NCBI GenBank assembly: GCA_009694135.1
Contig: SHVS01000006.1
Span: forward strand, 1-64,000
Origin: Alphaproteobacteria bacterium
GTDB lineage: Bacteria > Pseudomonadota > Alphaproteobacteria > UBA6615
Direction of reading: 5' to 3'
Length of the DNA: 64,000 nucleotides
Shown here: piece after piece, positions 1-11,311 of the stretch
Layout of the letters: the number at the start of each line of letters is the position of its first letter
How positions within the stretch are numbered: position 1 is the first letter of the stretch
The notes under the pieces: model-generated
Told to the model about the DNA's origin: nothing
Databases searched by the model: none
What the model saw: the letters and a program-made list of their open reading frames with translations, nothing else
Translations under genes and position numbers: made by a program

Positions 1-184
1 TCAGCCACTTCTGGTCACCGTACTTTTACCGCGTAGTCATGAGGTCCGGAGAAAAAGGGCCCGGAGAGAAGGAAATGGGGCCTTTCGCGGAGTGAGGCCT
101 ACGGAGCCGAACCCGGAAAGGCGCGTGGTTCCTGGCGTTATTCGGCCCGATGCTCAGGGCGGAGAAGGGCGAGGCGAGGGAGAC

Positions 185-258
185 TGGCTGGGGGACGAGG
201 ATTCGAACCTCGACTGACGGAGTCAGAGTCCGCTGTCCTACCGTTAGACGATCCCCCA
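185..258 (-). tRNA. tRNA-Gln (anticodon CUG)
   Basis: On the minus strand the sequence folds as a full cloverleaf. The acceptor strands TGGGGGA and TCCCCCA pair, the discriminator base is G, and CCA is encoded. The anticodon loop CTCTGAC gives anticodon CTG, which reads the glutamine codon CAG. The T arm contains GGTTCGAATCC. A possible -10 element (TATGCT on the minus strand, positions 276-281) lies about 18 bases upstream of the 5' end. No protein gene is seen in 1-184 or in 259-471. Confidence 0.95.
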
Positions 259-471
259 GCAGCGCTGGCTCGAATAGCATACCAGAACGGCGATGGGTAG
301 CGCGTCATTAGCTGCCCAGATTCAGTCTGCCGGCTTGCCATACTGTTGGTCGGGAGTAATCTTGATCGGTCGGTCGCTGGATGGGGCGGCAGGGGATTTG
401 ATGGTCAGCTGTAGCGGGCTAACCGGGACGGTTCCCTCTGTATGTGTGGCGGCTTCCCGACAGGAGCGGAC

Positions 472-1524
472 ATGTGCATCAGCGGTGCGCCACTCGGAGA
501 GGCGCCAGGGTCGGGCGCGGGGGACGCGCCGTCTGGCCCCGATGCGGTCGCTGGACGGCCCGCGGCGGAGGATCAAATTTATGCCGCGCTCGATCTCGGC
601 ACCAATAATTGCCGGTTGTTGATCGCGCGACCGACCGGGTGCCATTTTCGCGTGGTCGACTCGTTTTCGCGTATCGTCCGCTTGGGCGAGGGGATCGAGA
701 CCGACCGCAGGATCTCCGATGCGGCCATGGACCGCACCTTCAAGGCGCTAGAGGCGTGCACGGAAAAGCTTGAGCGGGCGAATGCCACGCGCACGCGAGC
801 GGTGGCGACCGAAGCCTGCCGGCGGGCGGAGAACGGCCCGGCCTTCCTTGAACGTGTACGCAGCCAACTTGAGTTGGACGTCGAAACCATTGATGGCGCG
901 ACCGAGGCTGACTTGGCCTTGGCCGGCTGCGCCCCGCTGTTCGCGGGCAGCGATGCCGAGGAGGGTCTGCTGTTCGATATCGGCGGCGGCTCGACCCAGT
1001 TGATTTGGGTCGCGCTTGCGCCCGACCATCCTCCGCGTCGTCTGGCTTCGGTCTCGGTGCCCTGCGGCGTGGTCACGCTGACTGAACGCTGCGGCGGGCC
1101 GGACATGTCGGATGTCTGCTACGCTCAGCTGCGCGCCGATATCGGGCAGATCGTTCGGCCATTCCTTGTGCCGCGAGCTACGCAGCACATGGCCATGGTC
1201 GGTACCTCCGGCACGGTGACGACGCTCGCGGCCGTTCTGCTCGGATTGCAGCGCTATGACCGGCGGCGCGTGGATGGCATCCGGCTCAGCTTTGCCGAAG
1301 TGGCCGATGCTATTTGCGCCGTGCGTAGCATGGGGCCTGAGGGCCGGGTCAAGCACCCGTGCATCGGTCCCGAGCGCGCCACCTCGGTCCTGGCTGGTTG
1401 CGCGATCCTTGAGGCGATTTGCGCCGCCGCGCCGGCCGGCAGCCTGAAAGTGGCCGATCGCGGCCTGCGCGAAGGCATTCTCCTCGGCCTGATGGCTGCC
1501 GACGGTCTACCGGTCGCCGGTTGA
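472..1524 (+). CDS. ppx: Ppx/GppA family phosphatase
   Basis: Exopolyphosphatase / guanosine pentaphosphate phosphatase family, 350 aa, soluble. The family hydrolyses polyphosphate or pppGpp through an actin-like ATPase fold. Visible motifs are LDLGTNNCRLLIA (about residues 40-52), FDIGGGSTQL (about 166) and GTSGTVTTLA (about 243), the phosphate-binding loops of this fold. I chose the ATG at 472 because AGGAG sits five bases upstream; an ATG at 442 in the same frame lacks such a site. The first 35 residues are Gly/Pro/Ala-rich and not conserved-looking. It is followed 10 bases later by rlmE, a common alphaproteobacterial pairing. It is shorter than E. coli Ppx (about 510 aa), so it matches the short single-module form; whether it prefers polyphosphate or pppGpp cannot be told. 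Confidence 0.88.
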   Translation: MCISGAPLGEAPGSGAGDAPSGPDAVAGRPAAEDQIYAALDLGTNNCRLLIARPTGCHFRVVDSFSRIVRLGEGIETDRRISDAAMDRTFKALEACTEKLERANATRTRAVATEACRRAENGPAFLERVRSQLELDVETIDGATEADLALAGCAPLFAGSDAEEGLLFDIGGGSTQLIWVALAPDHPPRRLASVSVPCGVVTLTERCGGPDMSDVCYAQLRADIGQIVRPFLVPRATQHMAMVGTSGTVTTLAAVLLGLQRYDRRRVDGIRLSFAEVADAICAVRSMGPEGRVKHPCIGPERATSVLAGCAILEAICAAAPAGSLKVADRGLREGILLGLMAADGLPVAG

Positions 1525-1534
1525 AGCAGGCAGC

Positions 1535-3692
<2,158 letters not shown>

Positions 3693-3700
3693 AAAGTGGG

Positions 3701-4411
3701 TTAGACCGGCTTGAACAGGATGCGATCGGCTTCCGATTGCGCCAAGCCGCCGATCCAGCGCCCCCTATCGTCGTAGCGCAGTTGGATCTGGAACTTGTCG
3801 AACTTGGGCAGATAGACGCGATAACGCCGCGCGGGAGTTTCGCCGCCTTTGAGTCCGATGCGCTCGATGCCATCCGCCTCGGCGGTTATGTCGAGCAGCG
3901 AGCCCGAATGCATGTCGATAATTTCGTCTTTGCCGACAAAGGCCGGGTGCCAGATCGAGTTGGACGTCAGCATATCGGGCGCCACCACCGTGATTCGGCG
4001 CTTGGGGCCAAAAATCTTCAGCCCGGCAGGGTGCGGCTCGCTGGTCACTTCGCGTACATGGCCGTTGCTTTCGGTCCGGCTGCGGACATCGACCAGCGCC
4101 CCGTTGCGCCAGCGCTCGGTCGAGCGATGCTCGTAGCGCAGCACGGAGATGAAGGCGAATTTCATGCGGATGTCGAGTTCGGTCGTGGCGGTAAGATCCG
4201 GCGCCCGGCTGGTGAAATCGACCGCATAGCGGCCGATATCGGTACCGTTGCGCAGGATGCGGAAATCAAGCGGCTTGGCGTCGATCGGCGGGGCCAGTTT
4301 GTCAACACGCGTTGGCAACGCCGCCGGCGCCGCTTGCCCGCTGCCGGGCAGCGCGAGGCTACTGATGGCCCCTAACCCAAGGCCCAAGACCCCTCTGCGC
4401 GTCGTGTCCAT
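3701..4411 (-). CDS. Secreted protein of the DUF6134 type
   Basis: A 236 aa protein with an N-terminal export signal: TRRGVLGLGLGAISSLALPG followed by an Ala-rich cleavage region. The twin arginine makes a Tat signal possible. The mature part starts LDFRILRNGTDIGRYAVDF and contains a Trp-rich centre (RSTERWRNGALVDVRSRTE, SNSIWHPAFVG). This layout resembles DUF6134 proteins, which are predicted periplasmic beta-rich proteins without known function. The start at 4411 is supported by AGGTGG upstream on the minus strand; a longer in-frame reading to 4711 would run through the region upstream of the divergent OmpA gene and has no signal peptide at its end. Its function is unknown. Confidence 0.7.
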   Translation of the reverse strand: MDTTRRGVLGLGLGAISSLALPGSGQAAPAALPTRVDKLAPPIDAKPLDFRILRNGTDIGRYAVDFTSRAPDLTATTELDIRMKFAFISVLRYEHRSTERWRNGALVDVRSRTESNGHVREVTSEPHPAGLKIFGPKRRITVVAPDMLTSNSIWHPAFVGKDEIIDMHSGSLLDITAEADGIERIGLKGGETPARRYRVYLPKFDKFQIQLRYDDRGRWIGGLAQSEADRILFKPV

Positions 4412-4586
4412 TCCACCTGCCGCATATCGAAGAGGACGCGACCGCAACGTATATGCTTGCACGGTAAAAGTCGAGATGCACGACAGCCGGTGCGACGAGA
4501 TGATAAATTGCGCATTCGAACCGGCAAGATATAGTAAACGCAGCAATTGGCGGCTTGGTGCCGTCTTGAATGGGGAGAGTGTTAGA

Positions 4587-5150
4587 ATGAATGCGGTAGT
4601 ACGCGGCCTATCGCTGGCCGGACTTATGTTGCTCCTGGGCGCTTGCGCCCCAGAACTGATCCTCGGGCTTGGCGCCATGGGGGGGCTGTTGCTGCTTAGT
4701 GAGCCGGCCAAGGCGCCGGCTGCAGCCCCGGCCGCGCCGGCACAGGCTCAGGCCGCTCCGGCTCCGGCGCCGACTCCCGCGCCGACTCCCGCGCCTCCGG
4801 CTGCTGCGCAGCCGCCGCGCGACTTCATCGTCTATTTCGATTTCAACAGCGCCAAGACCCGGTCGGATGCGGTCGCCACGCTCGATTCGGCGATTGCGGC
4901 CTATCGCGCGCTCGGCGGGCAGAACCGTACCGTCACCGTGGTCGGGCACACCGATCGCGCCGGCTCGAATCGCGTCAATCAGCGCCTGTCGGTGCGCCGT
5001 GCGGATGCGGTCGAGGCGTATCTGGCGGGCAAGGGCATTGCCGCGACCTTGGTCATGACGTCCGGCCTCGGCGAGCTTGACCCGCGCGTCGTAACCCCGG
5101 ACGGCGTCCGCGAGCAGCAGAACCGCCGCGCCGAACTCCGCATCAACTAG
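4587..5150 (+). CDS. OmpA-family lipoprotein (peptidoglycan-associated)
   Basis: A 187 aa outer-membrane lipoprotein candidate. The signal peptide ends in a lipobox, LMLLLGAC, with Cys at about residue 17. It is followed by an Ala/Pro linker with repeated PAPTPAPTPAP (about 45-72), which would span the periplasm, and a C-terminal OmpA domain. That domain shows VYFDFNSAKTRSDA, VVGHTDRAGSNRVNQRLSVR and the final NRRAELRI, the Asp and Arg expected to bind diaminopimelate. It probably links the outer membrane to peptidoglycan. It is not the pal gene of the tol operon, as no tol genes flank it. Transcribed divergently from the DUF6134 gene, with 175 bases between the two starts. Confidence 0.85.
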   Translation: MNAVVRGLSLAGLMLLLGACAPELILGLGAMGGLLLLSEPAKAPAAAPAAPAQAQAAPAPAPTPAPTPAPPAAAQPPRDFIVYFDFNSAKTRSDAVATLDSAIAAYRALGGQNRTVTVVGHTDRAGSNRVNQRLSVRRADAVEAYLAGKGIAATLVMTSGLGELDPRVVTPDGVREQQNRRAELRIN

Positions 5151-5162
5151 GCGTCACTTATG

Positions 5163-5187
5163 GCCGCGACGACAGCCCGGTCGCGGC
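5163..5187 (+). terminator. Hairpin after the OmpA-family gene
   Basis: GCCGCGAC (5163-5170) pairs with GTCGCGGC (5180-5187) across a 9-base loop, 12 bases after the stop codon. No T-run follows, so it is only a weak terminator candidate and could instead be an mRNA-end stabilising hairpin. Confidence 0.35.
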
Positions 5188-5260
5188 GTAACGGCGCATT
5201 TGCGGAGTCTTAGTTCCATCTGGCTAATATCAGCGGACGGAACGCGAGGACTTCTGCGGT

Positions 5261-5629
5261 ATGAACGTATTTATACATAGATGGGCAAGGGCTGCGGCGT
5301 CCGCGCTTGGGCTGATCGCTCTCGGCGGCGTGGCATTCGCCCAGACCGGCCCGCTGATCGCTTCGCTGGCGGACCCACTGCTGGGCAGTCGTGCGCAGGC
5401 GCGCGTCCTCCAGATCGACGATCAGGCGGATGGTCGGTGCTCGAGCAGACAATTTACCGCCGCGCACATCGCGCGCATGCCGGAAAGCATCCACCGCGCC
5501 GGTCGTACGCCGGAAGTCCGTTGGGTCGAGATGTGGTCGCTCGATCGCTGTGGCGCGCGGGTCGATTACTGGCTGTATTTCTTCGACCTGGGCGGCGGCG
5601 CGTATTTTTCGGCCCAACCAGTTCTTTGA
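5261..5629 (+). CDS. Small secreted protein, unknown function
   Basis: A 122 aa protein with a clear Sec signal peptide (RWARAAASALGLIALGGVAF followed by AQ, cleavage near residue 28). The mature part of about 95 residues contains two cysteines that could form a disulfide (DGRCSSRQF and SLDRCGARV) and ends with YWLYFFDLGGGAYFSAQPVL, which is aromatic-rich. I do not recognise a family. Coding potential is supported by the signal peptide and by a good gap-free placement between the OmpA-type gene and the next ORF on the same strand. Confidence 0.55.
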   Translation: MNVFIHRWARAAASALGLIALGGVAFAQTGPLIASLADPLLGSRAQARVLQIDDQADGRCSSRQFTAAHIARMPESIHRAGRTPEVRWVEMWSLDRCGARVDYWLYFFDLGGGAYFSAQPVL

Positions 5630-5743
5630 CCGGCAGGCTGGGCGGCGATGACTGCCGAGGCGTCTCCCCCTCGATCGGCCGGCGGTGTCCGTTCGCCGGC
5701 TGTTTTGCTGCCTAGAGAGGCGTAAGATGGCGGGCAGCTTCCA

Positions 5744-6355
5744 GTGGAGGTCGGCGTGCGGCTAAGAACATGGGGCGCCCTCAGGGGTTCAGTCATTGCG
5801 CCCGCGATCGTCGCGCTGGTCGGCATCGGGGCGCTGGTGCTGTGGGTCTTGCAGCCGGCGCAGCCGCCGACGCGTCTGTCGGCGCCAGCGGCCGAGAAGC
5901 GCAGCCCAGGGCTGATCAAGCTCGATGCCGAGCGCCATAAGCTCGAATTGGTCCAGGCCATGGCCGGCGAAAAGGTGCGCATTCGCCTGCACAGCGAGGG
6001 CGCGCGCGCCGGCGACTATCGCCTGCGCGTGCAAATCAGCGACAAAGTCTATCGCAAGGTGCTGGTTTCGTCCGACGAAGTGATCTCCCTTCCGGCTGGT
6101 CCCCATGACGACCAGTGGGAGGTCGATAGCCAGACGGTCGGGCAAGCCTATGCCGCGCGTATTCTGCCCACCGATGCGACCGATGTGCAGATCGAGGAAA
6201 ACTTCGCCGTGAATGTGACACTCGAGCCGCAATTGACCGAGGATGAACTGGCCGCGCTCGACAACAACGAGCGGCTAAGGCTCGCCAATGGAGGGCTCGC
6301 GCTCGAAAGCAAAATGCGGACGGAATATTTTTCCCGCCTGTTTATTACGCGATAA
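5744..6355 (+). CDS. Membrane-anchored protein, unknown function
   Basis: A 203 aa protein with one N-terminal transmembrane segment (SVIAPAIVALVGIGALVLWV, about residues 15-35) followed by a soluble, probably periplasmic part. The soluble part is rich in short beta-like stretches (KVRIRLHSEG, YRLRVQISDKVYRKVLVSSD) and ends in a charged segment (LTEDELAALDNNERLRLANG). No family recognised. A GTG at 5756 is an alternative start. Its 3' end overlaps the convergent membrane-protein gene by 11 bases. Confidence 0.55.
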   Translation: MEVGVRLRTWGALRGSVIAPAIVALVGIGALVLWVLQPAQPPTRLSAPAAEKRSPGLIKLDAERHKLELVQAMAGEKVRIRLHSEGARAGDYRLRVQISDKVYRKVLVSSDEVISLPAGPHDDQWEVDSQTVGQAYAARILPTDATDVQIEENFAVNVTLEPQLTEDELAALDNNERLRLANGGLALESKMRTEYFSRLFITR

Positions 6356-6701
6356 AACGCACGACCCCGATGCCGATCAGGCTCAACAAGCCGCTGGCGA
6401 CCAGCGGCAGTTCGATCGTGCGATAGGTCGGATGCGGCCGGCCTGAAGCGGTCAAAATGCCCAGCGCCAGCAGCAATGCGGCGATCACCTGCAACTGCTG
6501 GTTCGCGAAGCTGAAGCCGAGCAGCGCGACCACGATGGCGACGTTCTGCACCAGCTCCGGATAGAAGAAGCGGCGCGTGAAGGCGCCTTCGCCCGCCGAT
6601 TCAATCACCAAGATTGTCGTCTGCAGCACGATGACGCTCATATGCATCATCAGGCTCGAGGTGACGATCGCCGTGACCCCGAACATCAACCAGCCCTGCA
6701 T
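6345..6701 (-). CDS. Small four-helix membrane protein, unknown function
   Basis: 118 aa and almost wholly hydrophobic. Four likely membrane spans are seen: LMFGVTAIVTSSLMMHMSVI, VQNVAIVVALLGFSFA, LQVIAALLLALGIL and LPLVASGLLSLIGIGVVRF. A charged loop with GEGAFTRRFFYPEL lies between helices one and two. Start chosen at 6701 because GGAGAGGGAG precedes it on the minus strand. No family recognised. Confidence 0.55.
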   Translation of the reverse strand: MQGWLMFGVTAIVTSSLMMHMSVIVLQTTILVIESAGEGAFTRRFFYPELVQNVAIVVALLGFSFANQQLQVIAALLLALGILTASGRPHPTYRTIELPLVASGLLSLIGIGVVRFIA

Positions 6702-6848
6702 GGGCGCGTCTCCCTCTCCGCCGTCGCCGCCCGGGCGTGTTAACGAGTACCCGGTTCAAGACTTGGCGAAGTCTGGACAAGGCGTCCATTAGAGGAAAAT
6801 AGTTTTTCAAACCAAAGACTTAGCACGAATTATGGTTAACGCGGCCGA

Positions 6849-7898
6849 TCAGCGGTGATCGGCGCCGACCGCCTCCGCGAGGGTGGCAAAACCGTCGCGT
6901 TCCAGCATCGTGGCCAGCTCGCGCTTGATGCGCCCGATCAGTCCCGGACCGGCATAGACCAGGGCGCTGTACAGCTCGACCAGCGAGGCGCCGGCGCGCA
7001 GCTTGGCATAGGCATCCAAAGCCGATGCCACGCCGCCGACACCGATGATCGGCACGCGGTTCTGGCACAGGCGATAGACCTCGCGCAGGGTCGCGGTCGA
7101 GCGGGCCAGGAGCGGCCGGCCGGACAGCCCGCCGGCCTGCGCGCCGTGGCGGCTCATAAGGTCCGACGGGCGGGCGCGGGTGGTGTTGGTGGCGACGAAG
7201 CCGTCCACGCCGCCCTCCAGCGCGGTTTCGACCAGCCTGGCCAGCCGTTCCGGTTCGAGATCGGGCGACAGCTTGACCAGGAGCGGGATCGCCGTGCGCT
7301 TGCGCGCCGGCACCGCGGTCAGTCGCGCGAGAAGCCGCGCCAGCGCCTTTGGCTCGAGGAACTGCTGCCCGTCGCGCGTGTTGGGGCAGGAAATATCGAC
7401 CGTCAGGAAATCGGCGATCGGCGCGAAACGCGCGACCAGCTGGGCGAAATCCTCGACCGGATCGGTGCTGTCGGTGTTGCTGGCCAGGTTGACTCCCAGC
7501 GGCCGGTCGCGCCGCCTGCGCGCGGTGACCCGTGCCGCGACTGGGTCCGCGCCGTCGCTGTTGAGCCCCAGGCGATTGATGATCGCGCGGTCCTCGCTAA
7601 GGCGGAACAAGCGCGGGCGCGGATTGCCCGCTTGCGGACGCGGCGTCACCCCGCCGATTTCGGCGAAGCCGACGCCGAGCGCGAGCGCGCCGTCGATCGC
7701 CAGCCCATTCTTGTCGAAACCGGCGGCGAGCCCGATCGGATTGGCGAACACCCGGTCCCACAAATGCGCCGCGAGGATCGGCGGATCGGGCGTCGCGTCG
7801 CGCCGCACCAGCCCGCGCGCGAGCGCCAAAAGGGCGATGCGATGCGCCGTCTCCGGGTCGAGCGCGTGCAGCAGCCGGGTGCCGAGGGCGGCGAACAT
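6849..7898 (-). CDS. pyrD: Dihydroorotate dehydrogenase (quinone-type layout)
   Basis: Oxidises dihydroorotate to orotate in pyrimidine synthesis, using FMN and passing electrons to quinone at the membrane. It is 349 aa. Class 2 features are the N-terminal helical region (ALGTRLLHALDPETAHR), GLAAGFDKNG (about residue 65), TPRPQAGNPRPRLFRL (about 88), INRLGLNSDG and the final IGVGGVASALDAYAKLRAG and LVELYSALVYAGP FMN-phosphate region. Odd point: the active-site segment reads VDISCPNTRDGQQF, with Cys where class 2 enzymes have the catalytic Ser (ISSPNTPGL in E. coli); Cys at that place is the rule in class 1. The start lies 8 bases downstream of the oxygenase gene stop, so the two are probably one operon. 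Confidence 0.93.
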   Translation of the reverse strand: MFAALGTRLLHALDPETAHRIALLALARGLVRRDATPDPPILAAHLWDRVFANPIGLAAGFDKNGLAIDGALALGVGFAEIGGVTPRPQAGNPRPRLFRLSEDRAIINRLGLNSDGADPVAARVTARRRRDRPLGVNLASNTDSTDPVEDFAQLVARFAPIADFLTVDISCPNTRDGQQFLEPKALARLLARLTAVPARKRTAIPLLVKLSPDLEPERLARLVETALEGGVDGFVATNTTRARPSDLMSRHGAQAGGLSGRPLLARSTATLREVYRLCQNRVPIIGVGGVASALDAYAKLRAGASLVELYSALVYAGPGLIGRIKRELATMLERDGFATLAEAVGADHR

Positions 7899-7906
7899 GC
7901 TGCGAA

Positions 7907-8980
7907 CTACGAGCCGGCGTCGCGCTGCGCGCGCTGGCTCGCGAGGCGCGCGGCAATCTTGGCGACGCCAACGGAATCGTACAGGAAATTGAACAAGCCG
8001 AAACGGCGCCCCGCGGTCACGTCGAGCGCCTCGTGCAACAGCGAGCAAGAAAAAATCACCGCTCCGCCGGCGGGTGGACGATAGCACATTCGGCCGAATT
8101 CCGGGAAGACCAGCTCGCCGCCCGCGAAGTCCTGGTTGAGGTTGATCGACATGGCGAAAACGCGGTGGTCGGTGTTGGGCGTCGTGTTGTCGCGATGGCG
8201 GCGGAAGAAGCCTTTCTCTGCCGGGTAGCAGCCGACGCGAAAGGCCTCGAACTCCGTCGGCTCCCAATTGAAGGCGCGACGCATGGCGGGCCGCACGCAC
8301 CAGGCCATGGCCCGCCTGAGTTCGGCGAGCAAAGCCTCATCCTTGAGCAGCACATCTTCCCGCTGCTTGATGCCGGTGTCGTAGGCGGCGCGATCGCCAC
8401 CACGCGACACCTGGGCGGACAATTTCTCGCCCGCCTCCCAATAAGCCATCAAGCGTTCGCATAGCGCGGGCGCAATGGCTTGCGGCAGGACAAGAACCGG
8501 CGCTTGCGCGGCGATGATGTGCGGCGTGGTTTGCGCGTGCAACTGCCGGCACAGGGATTCGACCGCCGCCGGGCTTGCCGCCTCGCCGACCAGGCGTGCG
8601 GCGAAACGTCCGGCCGGATCGATGATCGCCGCGCCGGCACCGTCGATGCCGAAGGCGGGGCGGGCGACATTCTGGGTATCGATCAGCCCGGTGAGCGGTG
8701 CCGGTGGCGATGCAAACGCGCTCGTGGTCACCGCAAACATCCGTCCGCCGATCGATCGCAAGGCTTCGGCCGCCGCGACCCAGGGAGCAAGCTCCGCGTT
8801 CGGCTGAGGAAAAAGGAGCACGACCAACCCGCCGGCAATGGACTGATGCGTCAGCGTAATGCTCTCGCCGCCCGTATCAGGGAGGATCAAGCGCGGAACG
8901 AAATCGCCGGGTTCGAGCGGCGTCGGCAGCGCACTGGGCCGACCCGACCCGCGCGGCGCGGCAACAATGGGATCGGACAT
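7907..8980 (-). CDS. Peroxiredoxin-like domain fused to a 2-oxoglutarate/Fe(II) oxygenase
   Basis: A 357 aa two-domain protein. Residues about 20-155 look like a thioredoxin-fold AhpC/TSA domain (LEPGDFVPRLILPDTGG, then GGLVVLLFPQPNAELAPWV), but the place of the peroxidatic cysteine is empty. Residues about 165-350 are a prolyl-4-hydroxylase-type oxygenase. It has the iron ligands His and Asp in FFRRHRDNT and His in SLLHEALDV, plus the 2-oxoglutarate-binding Arg in AGRRFGLFNF. The substrate is not known. The start at 8980 is preceded by GAAGGTG; a longer in-frame reading to 9076 is less likely. Directly upstream of pyrD and divergent from rnhB. Confidence 0.82.
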   Translation of the reverse strand: MSDPIVAAPRGSGRPSALPTPLEPGDFVPRLILPDTGGESITLTHQSIAGGLVVLLFPQPNAELAPWVAAAEALRSIGGRMFAVTTSAFASPPAPLTGLIDTQNVARPAFGIDGAGAAIIDPAGRFAARLVGEAASPAAVESLCRQLHAQTTPHIIAAQAPVLVLPQAIAPALCERLMAYWEAGEKLSAQVSRGGDRAAYDTGIKQREDVLLKDEALLAELRRAMAWCVRPAMRRAFNWEPTEFEAFRVGCYPAEKGFFRRHRDNTTPNTDHRVFAMSINLNQDFAGGELVFPEFGRMCYRPPAGGAVIFSCSLLHEALDVTAGRRFGLFNFLYDSVGVAKIAARLASQRAQRDAGS

Positions 8981-9125
8981 GCGGGCACCTTCGCCGCGAC
9001 AAGGAGTGCGGTCAAGGTCGCTGCACCCGACTCGTCGACGCGTGCTAGCGTGACCGCCATGGTTTGTCTTCGCCACCGCATCGACTTCGCTCGCGCGGCC
9101 CTGGCCAAGCTTCCCTGCGGCCGTG

Positions 9126-9731
9126 ATGCCTGACCGCCGGCGCGAGGCGCTTTATCCGCCCCCGGTCGCCGGGGTGGACGAAGCCGGGCGCGGCCCCTGG
9201 GCCGGGCCGGTGGTCGCCGCGGCCGTCATCCTGGCGCCGGGGGTTGTTCCGGCCGCACGCATCGATGATTCGAAGCGCCTCGGCCGGGCGGGGCGCGATG
9301 CGGGTTATGACGCGCTCATGGCTTTGGCGCGGAGTGGCCAAGCATCCATCGGCATCGGCCAGGCCAGCGTCGCGGAGATCGATCGGATCAATATTCTGCA
9401 GGCCACCTTCCTCGCCATGCGGCGGGCGCTGGCGGCGCTCACGCCAACCCCCGGCTGCGCTTTCATCGACGGCAATCTGGTGCCGGATGACCTTCCCTGC
9501 GCGGCCACGGCCATCATCGGCGGGGATGGCAGCGAGTTGCTCATCGCCGCCGCCTCGATCATCGCCAAGGTGACGCGCGATCGGCTGATGGCGGAGCTGG
9601 CGGCGCAAAACCCAGGTTACGGCTGGGAGCGGAACCAGGGTTACGGCACGGCGGAGCATCGCCAAGCATTGGTGCGGCTAGGCCCCACTACCCACCACCG
9701 CTTGAGTTTTCGCCCCTTGAAAGCCTGTTGA
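9126..9731 (+). CDS. rnhB: Ribonuclease HII
   Basis: Endonuclease that cuts the RNA strand of RNA-DNA hybrids and removes single ribonucleotides from DNA. It is 201 aa. The conserved GVDEAGRGPWAGPVVAAAV (residues about 15-33) carries the catalytic Asp-Glu pair. DDSKRLGRAGRD, CAFIDGN (catalytic Asp) and SIIAKVTRDRLM supply the rest of the family signature, and the C-terminus has GYGTAEHRQALVRLGPTTHH. The GTG at 9123 directly before the ATG is an alternative start. In alphaproteobacteria rnhB is commonly next to ccrM, as here. Confidence 0.96.
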   Translation: MPDRRREALYPPPVAGVDEAGRGPWAGPVVAAAVILAPGVVPAARIDDSKRLGRAGRDAGYDALMALARSGQASIGIGQASVAEIDRINILQATFLAMRRALAALTPTPGCAFIDGNLVPDDLPCAATAIIGGDGSELLIAAASIIAKVTRDRLMAELAAQNPGYGWERNQGYGTAEHRQALVRLGPTTHHRLSFRPLKAC

Positions 9732-9753
9732 TATGTGGCAGAAAAGCCGAATG

Positions 9754-10943
<1,190 letters not shown>

Positions 10944-10950
10944 CCTCCCT

Positions 10951-11304
10951 ATGGCCTACCGCCGCCCCACGATCGCTGGACTAGCGGCGCTGGGGGTATC
11001 GGTCACGATCGCCAGCGGGGCGCGCCGTCAGCGGCTGCTGGTCTAGAGGGAGAACTGCCGGCGGATCAGTGCATCTCGGCGGTCGAACGCATCCTGGGCA
11101 GCCTCGCCGTCGATCGCACGGGTTGTGCTCTGGCCGGTTCTAGGCAATGGCGATGCCGATGACGGTCAGCTGCGTGGCATGGAAGCCTGGGTCATTTACA
11201 CGGGGATCGCGGGCGCGCTGATCATCGACATGCGGCGCGACTGCGGCGTGCGCCAAGTCTATACGCGCGGCGAGCTGCGACTCCCTGGACTGAAGGCGTT
11301 TTAG
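10951..11304 (+). pseudogene. Frameshifted small ORF, unknown family
   Basis: The 368 bases between ccrM and pmbA hold what looks like one disrupted gene. An ATG at 10951 opens MAYRRPTIAGLAALGVSVTI, signal-peptide-like, and ends at a TAG at 11044. The reading then continues in a second frame from about 11049 (GELPADQCISAVERILGSLA) and returns to the first from about 11143 (DGQLRGMEAWVIYTGIAGAL), ending at a TAG at 11302. The two cysteines and the sequence character suggest a small periplasmic protein of about 115 residues. No family recognised. An assembly error is an alternative to real decay. Confidence 0.4.
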
Positions 11305-11311
11305 CCGGCCG

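Noticed and set aside
1-184. Possible gene or RNA before the tRNA
   Set aside because: Overlapping open frames here have no start signals or domain features, and one of them runs through the tRNA. I see no supported feature.
6832-6840. GTTAACCAT on the minus strand as a CtrA half-site for the small membrane-protein gene
   Set aside because: Only a half-site, no second TTAA at the right spacing, and it lies more than 130 bases from the gene start. Too weak to report as a regulatory site.
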